From assembly GCA_903917345.1 (NCBI GenBank), contig CAIXAE010000023.1:44194-108193 (forward strand): a DNA stretch of 64,000 nt, written 5' to 3'. A program made the position numbers and the translations under genes. This DNA comes from an uncultured Methylococcaceae bacterium (GTDB taxonomy: Bacteria; Pseudomonadota; Gammaproteobacteria; Methylococcales; Methylomonadaceae). Shown here piece by piece: positions 38,406 to 46,502 of this stretch. Under the pieces are notes generated by a model. The model did no database searches. It saw only the letters and a list, made by a program, of their open reading frames with translations, and was not told where the DNA came from. Positions within the stretch are counted from its first letter, which is position 1. Each line of letters starts with the position of its first letter.

Positions 38406-39323
38406 ATGTCAGATATCCATGAAGGCAATACCGCATTAGGTGATGTAGCTGCGCGTACCTTAGCTAATGCCACCAAAACCGTCCCAATGTTATCAACCAT
38501 CACCCCACGATGGTTAGTGCATTTATTACAATGGAAACCTTTAGAAGCCGGTATTTACCGCGTTAATAAAGTAAAAAATGAAGCAGGACTTTTAGTAGAT
38601 TGTTCTAGTCTTGATGAAAAAGAATTACCACAAACGTTCGTAGATTACGAAGAATGGGGCCGTGAATACCGATTAAATGCCGTTAACACTGTATTAGATG
38701 TACATACACGTATCTCTGATTTATACAGCAGCCCACATAACCAAATCCACGAACAATTACGTTTAACGATTGAGACGATTAAAGAGCGTCAAGAAAGCGA
38801 GTTAATTAACAACGCAGAATACGGTTTGTTAAATAACGTAGCACCCGGTTTTAGAATTCAACCGCGTAACGGTGCTCCAACGCCTGATGATATGGATGAA
38901 TTGATTTCTCGCGTGTGGAAAGAGCCAGCATTCTTCTTAGCGCATCCATTAACGATTGCGGCTTTTGGTCGTGAATGTACGCGTCGTGGCGTGCCACCCG
39001 CAATCGTGACATTATTTGGTTCACAATTCTTAACATGGCGCGGCTTACCGATTATCCCATCTGATAAAGTAAAAGTGGTTAACGGTAAAAGTAGCATCTT
39101 GTTATTACGTACAGGCGAAAGCCGTCAAGGTGTTGTTGGTCTATACCAACCTAACTTGACGGGTGAATTAAGCATGGGACTTTCTGTGCGTTTTATGGGT
39201 ATCAATCATAAAGCGATTGCCTCTTATTTAATCTCACTATATTGCTCTATCGCAGTATTGACAGATGATGCACTCGGTGTGCTCGAGAATGTCGAAGTGG
39301 GCAGATATCATGACTACAAGTAA
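38406..39323 (+). CDS. Family 2A encapsulin shell protein (SrpI-like)
   Basis: 305 residues, an HK97-fold shell protein of encapsulin family 2A. Recognised segments are LPQTFVDYEEWGREYRLNAV, DLYSSPHNQIHEQLRLTIE, RVWKEPAFFLAHPLTIAAFG, and GLYQPNLTGELSMGLSVRF near the end. No cyclic-nucleotide-binding insert, which defines family 2B, is present. These shells self-assemble into roughly 24-nm particles that package cysteine desulfurase. The cargo gene follows at once, its ATG 14 nt inside this stop. AGGA lies upstream of the ATG. Confidence 0.93.
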   Translation: MSDIHEGNTALGDVAARTLANATKTVPMLSTITPRWLVHLLQWKPLEAGIYRVNKVKNEAGLLVDCSSLDEKELPQTFVDYEEWGREYRLNAVNTVLDVHTRISDLYSSPHNQIHEQLRLTIETIKERQESELINNAEYGLLNNVAPGFRIQPRNGAPTPDDMDELISRVWKEPAFFLAHPLTIAAFGRECTRRGVPPAIVTLFGSQFLTWRGLPIIPSDKVKVVNGKSSILLLRTGESRQGVVGLYQPNLTGELSMGLSVRFMGINHKAIASYLISLYCSIAVLTDDALGVLENVEVGRYHDYK

Positions 39324-41391
39324 CTTTGAGCCCCCTACTTCAGTGCCACAAAGTTTTTCACAAGAGAGCGGTTTGCCAGATATTGGGCAGTTAACAAAAA
39401 TGGCAAATGAGTTGTTTACGGCGTTGCCTTGTGACGGCTCTCGTTTAGGTCTTGCTAAGGCGGCATTACCGAATGAGATACCCAGCACGGTAAGTTCACC
39501 TTTGCCAGGATTTAATCAATCAAGTTTGCCTACTCAATTAGGGCAACAATCGTTTGATTTGCCGGGTGATGTGGAGTTGCAAAAGTTTTTTGCTAAGCCA
39601 GAAAATTCATATAAAGATGTGCCTCATGCGCTAGATACCAGCCCTGTTTTAGGCGGGGCGCCGTCTACTGAACACAGTCTGGCAAACTTTGATAAATCAA
39701 CGTTGTCAGGTATTTTGCCCAGTGACTTTGGCTTACCTGATGAAGCACAGTTACAACAATTATTAGTGTCACGTAGACCGGCCGGTAGCCATCCTAGTGC
39801 GCCTCCTGGTGTTGATACCCATAATCCGGTTGTACCTGCTGAATTATCAGAAGCGTCTAAGTTAAACAGCCCACCTCAATCTTTTGAAACGGAGTTTCAA
39901 AAACTGTTTGCCGATAAAAAAATTGAGCAGCCGTCTTTTACGTCACCTAGTGCAATACCGACAGATTTGAATGGATTTAATCCCGCCTTAATTGCCGGAT
40001 TAACACCTGAAGCTTATGGTTTACCCGGTGAAGCTCAAATCAAAGACCTGTTTGCTGTCACAGAAAAAGCGCCAGTAACGCTTGAGGAAAAACCCACGTT
40101 TTATTTTCTTGATGAATTAAAAACAGGCGAATATAACCCTCAAACGGCTGTTATCAGTTCTGCGCATCCTGCGTTTGATGTGCATGCGATTCGTCGTGAC
40201 TTCCCCATTCTTAAAGAGCGTGTCAACGGACACCCTTTAGTGTGGTTTGATAATGCCGCTACCACTCAAAAGCCACAATCGGTGATTGATAGACTCTCGT
40301 ATTTTTATGAACACGAGAACTCTAATATTCACCGTGCGGCGCATGAGTTAGCCGCAAGATCAACGGATGCCTATGAAAAAGCGCGTGATATTGTGGCTAA
40401 GTTTTTGAATGCGTCATCACCTTCAGAAATTGTATTTGCTAGAGGCACCACAGAAGCGATTAATTTAGTCGCGAAAAGTTGGGGTTATCAAAATATTAGA
40501 GAAGGGGATGAGATAGTCATTACCTGGCTAGAGCATCACGCTAACATCGTACCGTGGAAACAGTTGTGTGATGCGAGAGGTGCAGTATTACGCGTAGCGC
40601 CAGTGGATGATCATGGCCAAGTGTTATTAGATGAGTATCAAAAACTACTGTCGTCTAAAACTAAATTGGTGTCTTTTACACAAGTGTCTAATGCTCTAGG
40701 TACCGTGACTCCTGCAAAAGAAATGATCGAAATGGCACATCGCGTGGGTGCACGGGTCTTATTAGACGGTGCGCAATCAGTTTCGCATTTACGTGCAGAT
40801 GTACAAGCTTTAAATTGTGATTGGTTTGTATTCTCGGGTCACAAAATATTTGGCCCTACCGGTATTGGTGCCTTATATGGCAAAGCAGATTTACTAGAGT
40901 CTACGCAACCTTGGCAAGGTGGTGGCAATATGATCGAAGATGTCACCTTCGAAAAGATTGTTTATCAACCTGCGCCAGCACGTTTTGAGGCGGGTACCGG
41001 TAATATTGCTGATGCGGTCGGTTTAGGTGCCGCCTTAGAGTATGTATCTAAAGTCGGTATCGATAATATTGCGCGTTATGAGCATGAGTTATTAGTGTAT
41101 GCGATGGATGCTTTAAGAAGTATCTCAGGCTTAAGATTGATTGGTACTGCACCAGAAAAAACGAGCGTTTTATCGTTTGTATTAGACGGACACAGCAACC
41201 AAGAGATTGGTATACAACTGAATAAGGTCGGTATTGCGGTTCGTACAGGCCATCATTGTGCTCAACCTATCTTACGTCGCTTTGGCTTGGAAACGACGGT
41301 TAGACCCTCTTTAGCTTTTTACAATACCCATGCAGAGGTTGATCTCTTAGTGGATACGGTAAGACGCATTAAAAGTGGTCATATCGTTTAA
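39310..41391 (+). CDS. Encapsulin cargo cysteine desulfurase (CyD) with long N-terminal loading domain
   Basis: 693 residues. Residues 1-285 are a Pro/Ser-rich, probably disordered loading domain. They hold a repeated short motif: SGLPDIGQLTKMANELF (20-36), SFDLPGDVELQKFFA (81-95), DFGLPDEAQLQQLLV (139-153), SFETEFQKLFA (191-201) and AYGLPGEAQIKDLFA (235-249), then FYFLDEL. Residues 285-693 are a SufS-type cysteine desulfurase with PLP Lys512 (SGHKIFGPTG) and persulfide Cys650 (RTGHHCAQPIL). The start at 39310 overlaps the shell gene; an upstream open frame is not used. Action inside a shell is inferred from the family. Confidence 0.95.
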   Translation: MTTSNFEPPTSVPQSFSQESGLPDIGQLTKMANELFTALPCDGSRLGLAKAALPNEIPSTVSSPLPGFNQSSLPTQLGQQSFDLPGDVELQKFFAKPENSYKDVPHALDTSPVLGGAPSTEHSLANFDKSTLSGILPSDFGLPDEAQLQQLLVSRRPAGSHPSAPPGVDTHNPVVPAELSEASKLNSPPQSFETEFQKLFADKKIEQPSFTSPSAIPTDLNGFNPALIAGLTPEAYGLPGEAQIKDLFAVTEKAPVTLEEKPTFYFLDELKTGEYNPQTAVISSAHPAFDVHAIRRDFPILKERVNGHPLVWFDNAATTQKPQSVIDRLSYFYEHENSNIHRAAHELAARSTDAYEKARDIVAKFLNASSPSEIVFARGTTEAINLVAKSWGYQNIREGDEIVITWLEHHANIVPWKQLCDARGAVLRVAPVDDHGQVLLDEYQKLLSSKTKLVSFTQVSNALGTVTPAKEMIEMAHRVGARVLLDGAQSVSHLRADVQALNCDWFVFSGHKIFGPTGIGALYGKADLLESTQPWQGGGNMIEDVTFEKIVYQPAPARFEAGTGNIADAVGLGAALEYVSKVGIDNIARYEHELLVYAMDALRSISGLRLIGTAPEKTSVLSFVLDGHSNQEIGIQLNKVGIAVRTGHHCAQPILRRFGLETTVRPSLAFYNTHAEVDLLVDTVRRIKSGHIV

Positions 41392-41402
41392 GGACTAAAA
41401 TA

Positions 41403-41454
41403 AACACTGTACTGGCTTCATACGGTTTACGATGAAGCCAGTACAGTGTTTTTT
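41403..41454. terminator. Strong bidirectional terminator
   Basis: A 19-bp perfect stem with arms at 41403-41421 and 41432-41450 (starting AACACTGTACTGGC), a 10-nt loop and T residues on the plus side. It lies between the convergent stops of the desulfurase and the EAL-like gene. Confidence 0.92.
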
Positions 41455-41462
41455 AATAATAA

Positions 41463-42335
41463 CTACCCCACGGCATACTGACTCGCATCTGAGTCTTCAA
41501 AGGGATCGGTTAATGTCTCGTTATAGTAATCGCCATCAACCAAATCAAAGCCAGAATTCCGTGCTAAGGCATCAAATTTTTTCTCTTCAATATGCTCTAA
41601 GATACTTTGGGCACCTAACGAAGCAATCTTGGCATTAAACTGACTTAACTGCTCAAATAACTCATCACTGTGCACTCGCCCTATGAGGTTGCGTGCAGAT
41701 TGAATAACATATTGCGGCGCTATTCTTTCGATTAAACTAAACGTTTGTACGTTTCTGACAATATAATCAAACTTAAGCGCAATTTGATAGCCTCTGTGCC
41801 TATAGTTTTCTAGGCCTTTTGCTAACGCTTCATAATAAGGTGCATATTGGCTATTAAGCGTTAAGACAATAGCCACATTGTTGGTCTCTAATCCACATTG
41901 CCTAATCACTTCTTCAAAATAAGCACCGTGGTCTTGTTTTACGCCGAGTATGTGTCTTGGATCCACATCTAGGAATAACACGCCTTCCAAATGTACGATC
42001 GTTAAATAATTAAGCATATGTACCGTACGTGAGAGTCGATCAAAGTTAATAATCGACTCCGCTTCTTCGACTGAATTATTATTAGTCACCAGCGGTTTAA
42101 TTTTATTTACATACAAATGTGGCACCGTGTTAGTGGCCACATTCATCCTTGCTGCATGTCCTACAATGACTGACGGCGTAAAAGCATTTCTTAAAGGTTT
42201 AAGAATACTGTCAACACGGACAGGTCCAAATAGCCCACTCACTTTTCCTGCTTCAAGGATAAACGGTCTAACACTCGAACGATGCTCACGGCCTAATCGA
42301 TCGTTAAAATATTCAACTAAATATTGTAATGGCAT
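41463..42335 (-). CDS. Degenerate EAL-domain protein
   Basis: 290 residues from the ATG at 42335, which has GAGG 11 nt upstream. From about residue 60 it resembles an EAL fold (NYLTIVHLEGVLFLDVDPRHILGV, YFEEVIRQCGLETNNVAIVLTL, GLENYRHRGYQIALKFDYI). The EAL signature and the metal-binding acidic residues are not conserved, so c-di-GMP phosphodiesterase activity is unlikely. It may bind the nucleotide or act as a scaffold. It is downstream of cysB and a terminator-like hairpin, with sulfate uptake genes above. Confidence 0.65.
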   Translation of the reverse strand: MPLQYLVEYFNDRLGREHRSSVRPFILEAGKVSGLFGPVRVDSILKPLRNAFTPSVIVGHAARMNVATNTVPHLYVNKIKPLVTNNNSVEEAESIINFDRLSRTVHMLNYLTIVHLEGVLFLDVDPRHILGVKQDHGAYFEEVIRQCGLETNNVAIVLTLNSQYAPYYEALAKGLENYRHRGYQIALKFDYIVRNVQTFSLIERIAPQYVIQSARNLIGRVHSDELFEQLSQFNAKIASLGAQSILEHIEEKKFDALARNSGFDLVDGDYYNETLTDPFEDSDASQYAVG

Positions 42336-42354
42336 AAATAACAAGCCTCACTTA

Positions 42355-42383
42355 AAGAAAAAAAAGCGGACATAAAGTCCGCT
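42355..42383 (-). terminator. Intrinsic terminator between cysB and the EAL-like gene
   Basis: On the minus strand, stem AGCGGAC/GTCCGCT with loop TTTAT (minus sense) is followed by a run of eight T. It ends only about 20 nt before the EAL-like start codon. So that gene depends on read-through or is controlled by this site. The remainder of 42384-42601 holds no gene. Confidence 0.85.
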
Positions 42384-42601
42384 ATAGAAACATCCATGAA
42401 GGTAGGAGACGACACTTCAAATAATCCTTAATTCAAAGCTTTGAAAAAACTAGTGCTGTATCGAAATCAGTCTTTATCTGACCTTGGATACAAGTTTAAG
42501 TGATTAATTTAACTGAATAAAACGATATATAAAGATAATAATATCTTTAATGAAGATAAGCAGGCTGTATAGGGTGCTAAGGTATAGATTGAGGTTTACT
42601 T

Positions 42602-43427
42602 TTAATAACTGTTTTCTTTACCCGCTATTAACATTTCATCAATAAAATGTTGGCTGTATAAGGGTAAGTAATTGTGCTTTAAGTAGGCAATTTTAGTGTT
42701 TGATCTAGGAATAAGGTTGGATAGATCGCGGGCTACGAGGTCTTTATCAACGATAGGATCATACGCCATCCCCGCAATAATTCCTGCGCCTAACCCTAAA
42801 CGTACGTAGGTTTTAATCACGTCTGTATCAGAGGCGGCCAAAATAATATCCAATTCTAAATCGGCTTGCTTAAAGGCACTTTCAATATTTGAGCGACCGG
42901 TATAACCCAGGCTGTAAGTTAAAATAGGGTATTTAGATATTCGCTCTAAAGTAATAGGACCTTCAGCCAAAGGATGGTCAGGGGGCACGATTAAAGAGTG
43001 TGACCATTCATAGCATTTCTTAAGAATAAGGTCCGGTATTAAATCAACACGCTCCGTACAAATGGCTACATCGGCTTTACGATTATGGAGTTGATCAATA
43101 AGTTGTTCGGGTGACGCCTGTACCATGTAGATATTAACCCCAGGATACTTTTTTCTAAAGCGGGCAATCGGTTTGGGTAAAAAATATTTGGCTTGAGTAT
43201 GGGTGGTTGCAATATGCAAGGTCCCTTTACTACTGTCTAAAAAATCAGCGGCTATATGTTGAATATTAGCTTTGGCGCTCAAATAAAGGTGAGCCTAATT
43301 CTGCTTCAAACAAATGTAATTGTCGACTGACAGCTGATTGCACAATGTGCATTTTTTCAGCCGCTTTAGACAAGTTTAAATTAGTTTCTTGCAGAACCCT
43401 TAATAACTCGATTTGACTTAAATTCAT
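42602..43427 (-). pseudogene. cysB: CysB-type LysR regulator, broken by an internal deletion and frameshift
   Basis: From the ATG at 43427 the DNA-binding helix-turn-helix reads MNLSQIELLRVLQETNLNLS and continues to ELGSPLFERQS, then a stop near 43280. The effector domain continues in another frame from about 43282 (SAKANIQHIAADFLDSS) to NSY at the end, with IATTHTQAKYFLPKPI and AICTERVDL as in CysB. About 22 residues of the linker helix are missing by comparison with E. coli CysB. The two parts are not in one frame. The C-terminal part could be made from a TTG, but a working regulator is unlikely. Confidence 0.82.
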
Positions 43428-43430
43428 GAT

Positions 43431-44471
43431 TTAATGAAACCAGTGTGCGTGACGGATCTTTAATTTAACGACATCGCCAATTTTGAGGGCCAAGGCTTTA
43501 AATTGTTCTTTAGGCATTTCAGCAAAGAGAGATTTACTAGCATGATGATCATTCTTTACTAACTCAAGACGAATAAGAGCCCCTAGATGTTGCCAGTCTT
43601 TTAAGGTGGCGGTTGCATCTTGATGACTTTCAGATTTTTCAATCAGAATATCATGCGGACGTACGTGAGCAATTCTACCGGTACTGTTGGCATTAATAAT
43701 ACCCACATTTCTTAACCATTCATTATCATGCTCATCCAAATCAAACACATTGGTTTGGCCAATAAAACGAGAGACAAAAGCGTTAGTGGGGTTATCGTAA
43801 ATCTCACTGGGTGAACCCTGTTGCTCAATATGCCCATGATTAAGCACGACCACTTGACTAGCCACCTCCATCGCCTCTTCTTGATCGTGTGTAACAAAAA
43901 TACTGGTCACATTAAGATCATGATGTAAGTTTCTTAGCCACAGACGTAAGTCTTTTCTAACGCTGGCATCCAATGCCCCAAAAGGCTCATCGAGTAATAA
44001 TACAGAAGGTTCTACAGCCAAAGCGCGGGCTAACGCAATACGTTGGCGCTGCCCCCCAGATAATTGATCAGGATAACGATCATGTAACCAGTCCAATTGT
44101 ACTAAATCTAACAGGGCGTGCACTTTTTTCTTAATAATCTCATTACTCGGCCGTGTGTGGCGAGGCTTAACGCGTAAGCCAAACGCTACATTTTCAAATA
44201 CCGTCATGTGGCGGAATAAAGCATAGTGTTGAAAAACAAAACCAATGCCGCGTTGGCTGACATTTTGGCTGGTTTTATTTTCACCATTAATAATTACGCT
44301 GCCTTGATCTGTATGCTCTAAGCCGGCAATGATTCTTAATAAGGTGGTTTTTCCGCAACCCGAAGGGCCTAATAAGGCCACCAACTCTCCTTCGGGTACT
44401 TCTAAGTTGATATTGTGTAGAGCGGCAAAGCTGCCAAAATTCTTACTGATATCAGAAAGTATAATGCTCAT
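43431..44471 (-). CDS. cysA: Sulfate/thiosulfate import ATP-binding protein CysA
   Basis: 346 residues. Walker [10 protein letters not shown] is at residues 35-43, the signature [15 protein letters not shown] is near 136, Walker [13 protein letters not shown] near 158, and [10 protein letters not shown] near 193. A C-terminal TOBE-like regulatory region follows. It energises the CysTW permease. It is 102 nt after cysW, with a structured spacer, and 3 nt before the cysB pseudogene. Confidence 0.95.
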   Translation of the reverse strand: MSIILSDISKNFGSFAALHNINLEVPEGELVALLGPSGCGKTTLLRIIAGLEHTDQGSVIINGENKTSQNVSQRGIGFVFQHYALFRHMTVFENVAFGLRVKPRHTRPSNEIIKKKVHALLDLVQLDWLHDRYPDQLSGGQRQRIALARALAVEPSVLLLDEPFGALDASVRKDLRLWLRNLHHDLNVTSIFVTHDQEEAMEVASQVVVLNHGHIEQQGSPSEIYDNPTNAFVSRFIGQTNVFDLDEHDNEWLRNVGIINANSTGRIAHVRPHDILIEKSESHQDATATLKDWQHLGALIRLELVKNDHHASKSLFAEMPKEQFKALALKIGDVVKLKIRHAHWFH

Positions 44472-44504
44472 AGTAAAATCTCTAGTGTCTTAAGGGTCAT
44501 AAAG

Positions 44505-44566
44505 CCTAATGCTTTGTTGACGTTTGTTAATAATGTTAAACAGCTGTTTAGGGTGGCTGCATTAGG
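44505..44566 (-). promoter_or_regulatory. Nested inverted repeats between cysW and cysA
   Basis: The 102-nt spacer has arms CCTAATGC (44505-44512) and GCATTAGG (44559-44566) flanking a perfect 14-nt palindrome TAAACAGCTGTTTA (44537-44550). It could be an operator for an internal promoter or an intercistronic RNA structure that adjusts ATPase dosage. Confidence 0.45.
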
Positions 44567-44573
44567 TTTATGG

Positions 44574-45443
44574 TTATCGACTGGTTTGCTTCCATTCAAG
44601 TAGGGTTTTTAAAACGAGAGTCACAATCGCTAAGCCCGCCAGAATAGAAGCGCTAGCAAAGGCGCCGACTACATCGTAGTCGTTGTAATTAACTTCAACG
44701 TTTAATGGCAAGGTGTTTGTTAAACCTCTAATATGACCAGAAACGACTGAGACGGCGCCAAATTCACCCATCGCGCGGGCATTACAAAGTAGTACGCCAT
44801 ACAGCAAAGCCCATTTAATGTTCGGTAAGGTCACAGAGTAAAATGTTTTCCAGCCACTGGCGCCTAAGGATAAAGCCGCTTCTTCTTCTTGATGCCCCAT
44901 TTCTTGCATTAAAGGAATTAATTGCCTTGCCACAAAAGGGAAGGTCACAAACAGGGTGGCTAAAATAATGCCGGGGGCAGAAAAAATAATTTTTATGTCA
45001 TAAGTGGCCAATAGCTTGCCAAACCAACCTTCTGCACCAAATAACAAGACAAATATAAAACCCGAAATAACCGGAGACACAGAAAAAGGCAGGTCTATTA
45101 AAGTGGTTAAAAAGCTCTTACCTTTAAACTCAAAGCGAGTAATGGCCCAAGCCGCCGTTATGCCAAACAGTGTATTTAAAGGTACCGTCACAATGGCCAC
45201 TAACAAAGTTAATCTTATGGCGGCTAAAGTGTCTGCCTGGGTGAGTGCGGTCCAATAAGCTTCTATGCCTTTAGAAAGGGCTTGGTAAATAACTAAGCCT
45301 AAGGGTAAGCAAATAAACAACGTAATAAAGCCTAGGGCTATAGCAATTAAGCTCCATCTGACCCAGTTAGGATCTTGTAATGCTTGCTGTTGTTTAGCCC
45401 CGTGGCCTTTAGCGGGAGGGTGTGAAATAGAATGAGTATTCAT
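44574..45443 (-). CDS. cysW: Sulfate ABC transporter permease CysW
   Basis: 289 residues with six hydrophobic segments and the CysW signature region FPFVARQLIPLMQEMGHQEEEAALSLGASGWKTF (EAA loop), followed by ARAMGEFGAVSVVSGHIRG. It pairs with CysT in the inner membrane. It begins 11 nt after cysT. Confidence 0.94.
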   Translation of the reverse strand: MNTHSISHPPAKGHGAKQQQALQDPNWVRWSLIAIALGFITLFICLPLGLVIYQALSKGIEAYWTALTQADTLAAIRLTLLVAIVTVPLNTLFGITAAWAITRFEFKGKSFLTTLIDLPFSVSPVISGFIFVLLFGAEGWFGKLLATYDIKIIFSAPGIILATLFVTFPFVARQLIPLMQEMGHQEEEAALSLGASGWKTFYSVTLPNIKWALLYGVLLCNARAMGEFGAVSVVSGHIRGLTNTLPLNVEVNYNDYDVVGAFASASILAGLAIVTLVLKTLLEWKQTSR

Positions 45444-45454
45444 ATAACGGTATC

Positions 45455-46282
45455 TTAAAGTTGACCAGAGCGCTTACGCACCCAGAATTGTAATAAATTG
45501 ATGATGAGCAAAAGTAAAAATGAGATAACCAGCATAGTTAAGGCAATGGCCGTAGCACCTTGAATATCATACTGTTCTAATTTTATAACGATTAACAGCG
45601 GTACGATTTCAGATACATAAGGAATATTACCCGCGATAAAAATAACTGAACCATATTCACCTACGCCTCTTGCAAAGGCGAGGGCAAAGCCGGTAAGTAG
45701 CGCAGGAGAAATATTGGGGAATATGATTTTGGTAAACACTTGTAAGCGTGTTGCACCCAAGCTAGCACCGGCTTCTTCCATGGCGCTTTCAAACTCCAGT
45801 AATACCGGTTCAACGGTTCTTACGACAAAGGGAATACTAATAAAAATAAGGGCAATCACAATACCAATGGGTTTAAAGGCTATTTGTAAACCAAAAAACT
45901 CATTTAATAAGCGACCTAAAAAACCACTCGGCTGAAAGATAGTAGCTAAAACAATACCGGCAACCGCGGTGGGCAGTGCAAAAGGTAAATCGATTAGCGC
46001 ATGAAAGATATTCTTTCCAAAAAAAGAATATCGAACCAATACCCAAGCGGTAATAAAGCCAAACACACTGGCGACGGCGGCCGCTATTAATGCGGCAAAA
46101 AAGCTGACTTGAAAGGAAGATAAAACACGTTTGCTGGTGATGATGTGGACATAATCATCCCAGCTCAGTTTAAAGCTTTCAAATACCAAGGTGCTGAGGG
46201 GTATTAAAACAACCAGTCCTAAATAGAGTACGGTGAGCCCGATGGTGGGTCGGAATCCTGGCATGACGCTCTTGTGTGACAT
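45455..46282 (-). CDS. cysT: Sulfate ABC transporter permease CysT
   Basis: 275 residues with six hydrophobic segments and the EAA loop PFVVRTVEPVLLEFESAMEEAGASLGATRLQVF, then ARGVGEYGSVIFIAGN. First gene of the cysTWA operon. No periplasmic sulfate-binding protein (sbp or cysP) is in the window, so the binding protein must be elsewhere. The region upstream to cydD (46283-46502) should contain divergent promoters. Confidence 0.94.
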   Translation of the reverse strand: MSHKSVMPGFRPTIGLTVLYLGLVVLIPLSTLVFESFKLSWDDYVHIITSKRVLSSFQVSFFAALIAAAVASVFGFITAWVLVRYSFFGKNIFHALIDLPFALPTAVAGIVLATIFQPSGFLGRLLNEFFGLQIAFKPIGIVIALIFISIPFVVRTVEPVLLEFESAMEEAGASLGATRLQVFTKIIFPNISPALLTGFALAFARGVGEYGSVIFIAGNIPYVSEIVPLLIVIKLEQYDIQGATAIALTMLVISFLLLLIINLLQFWVRKRSGQL

Positions 46283-46502
46283 TATCTATCCTTTAGTAAA
46301 CTTTATTAACGCGGCTAAATGACTTAGCGAAAATAATGATATTTAATTCTTTCTATAAAGTTTAATTAGATTTCTTATGATAATAAAACGACTATTTCAG
46401 ATATGAATATCTAAATAAGTGATAGTAAAGGCTCAGCTAAGACTGTGTTAAATACTAAAGTTGGGTTATGCTTTAATTTTTGATGTATCAATTGGAAAGC
46501 GA

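Noticed and set aside
39265..39309. Upstream start for the cysteine desulfurase
   Set aside because: The extra 15 residues come from the encapsulin coding region in another frame and do not resemble a loading domain. The ATG at 39310 is preferred.
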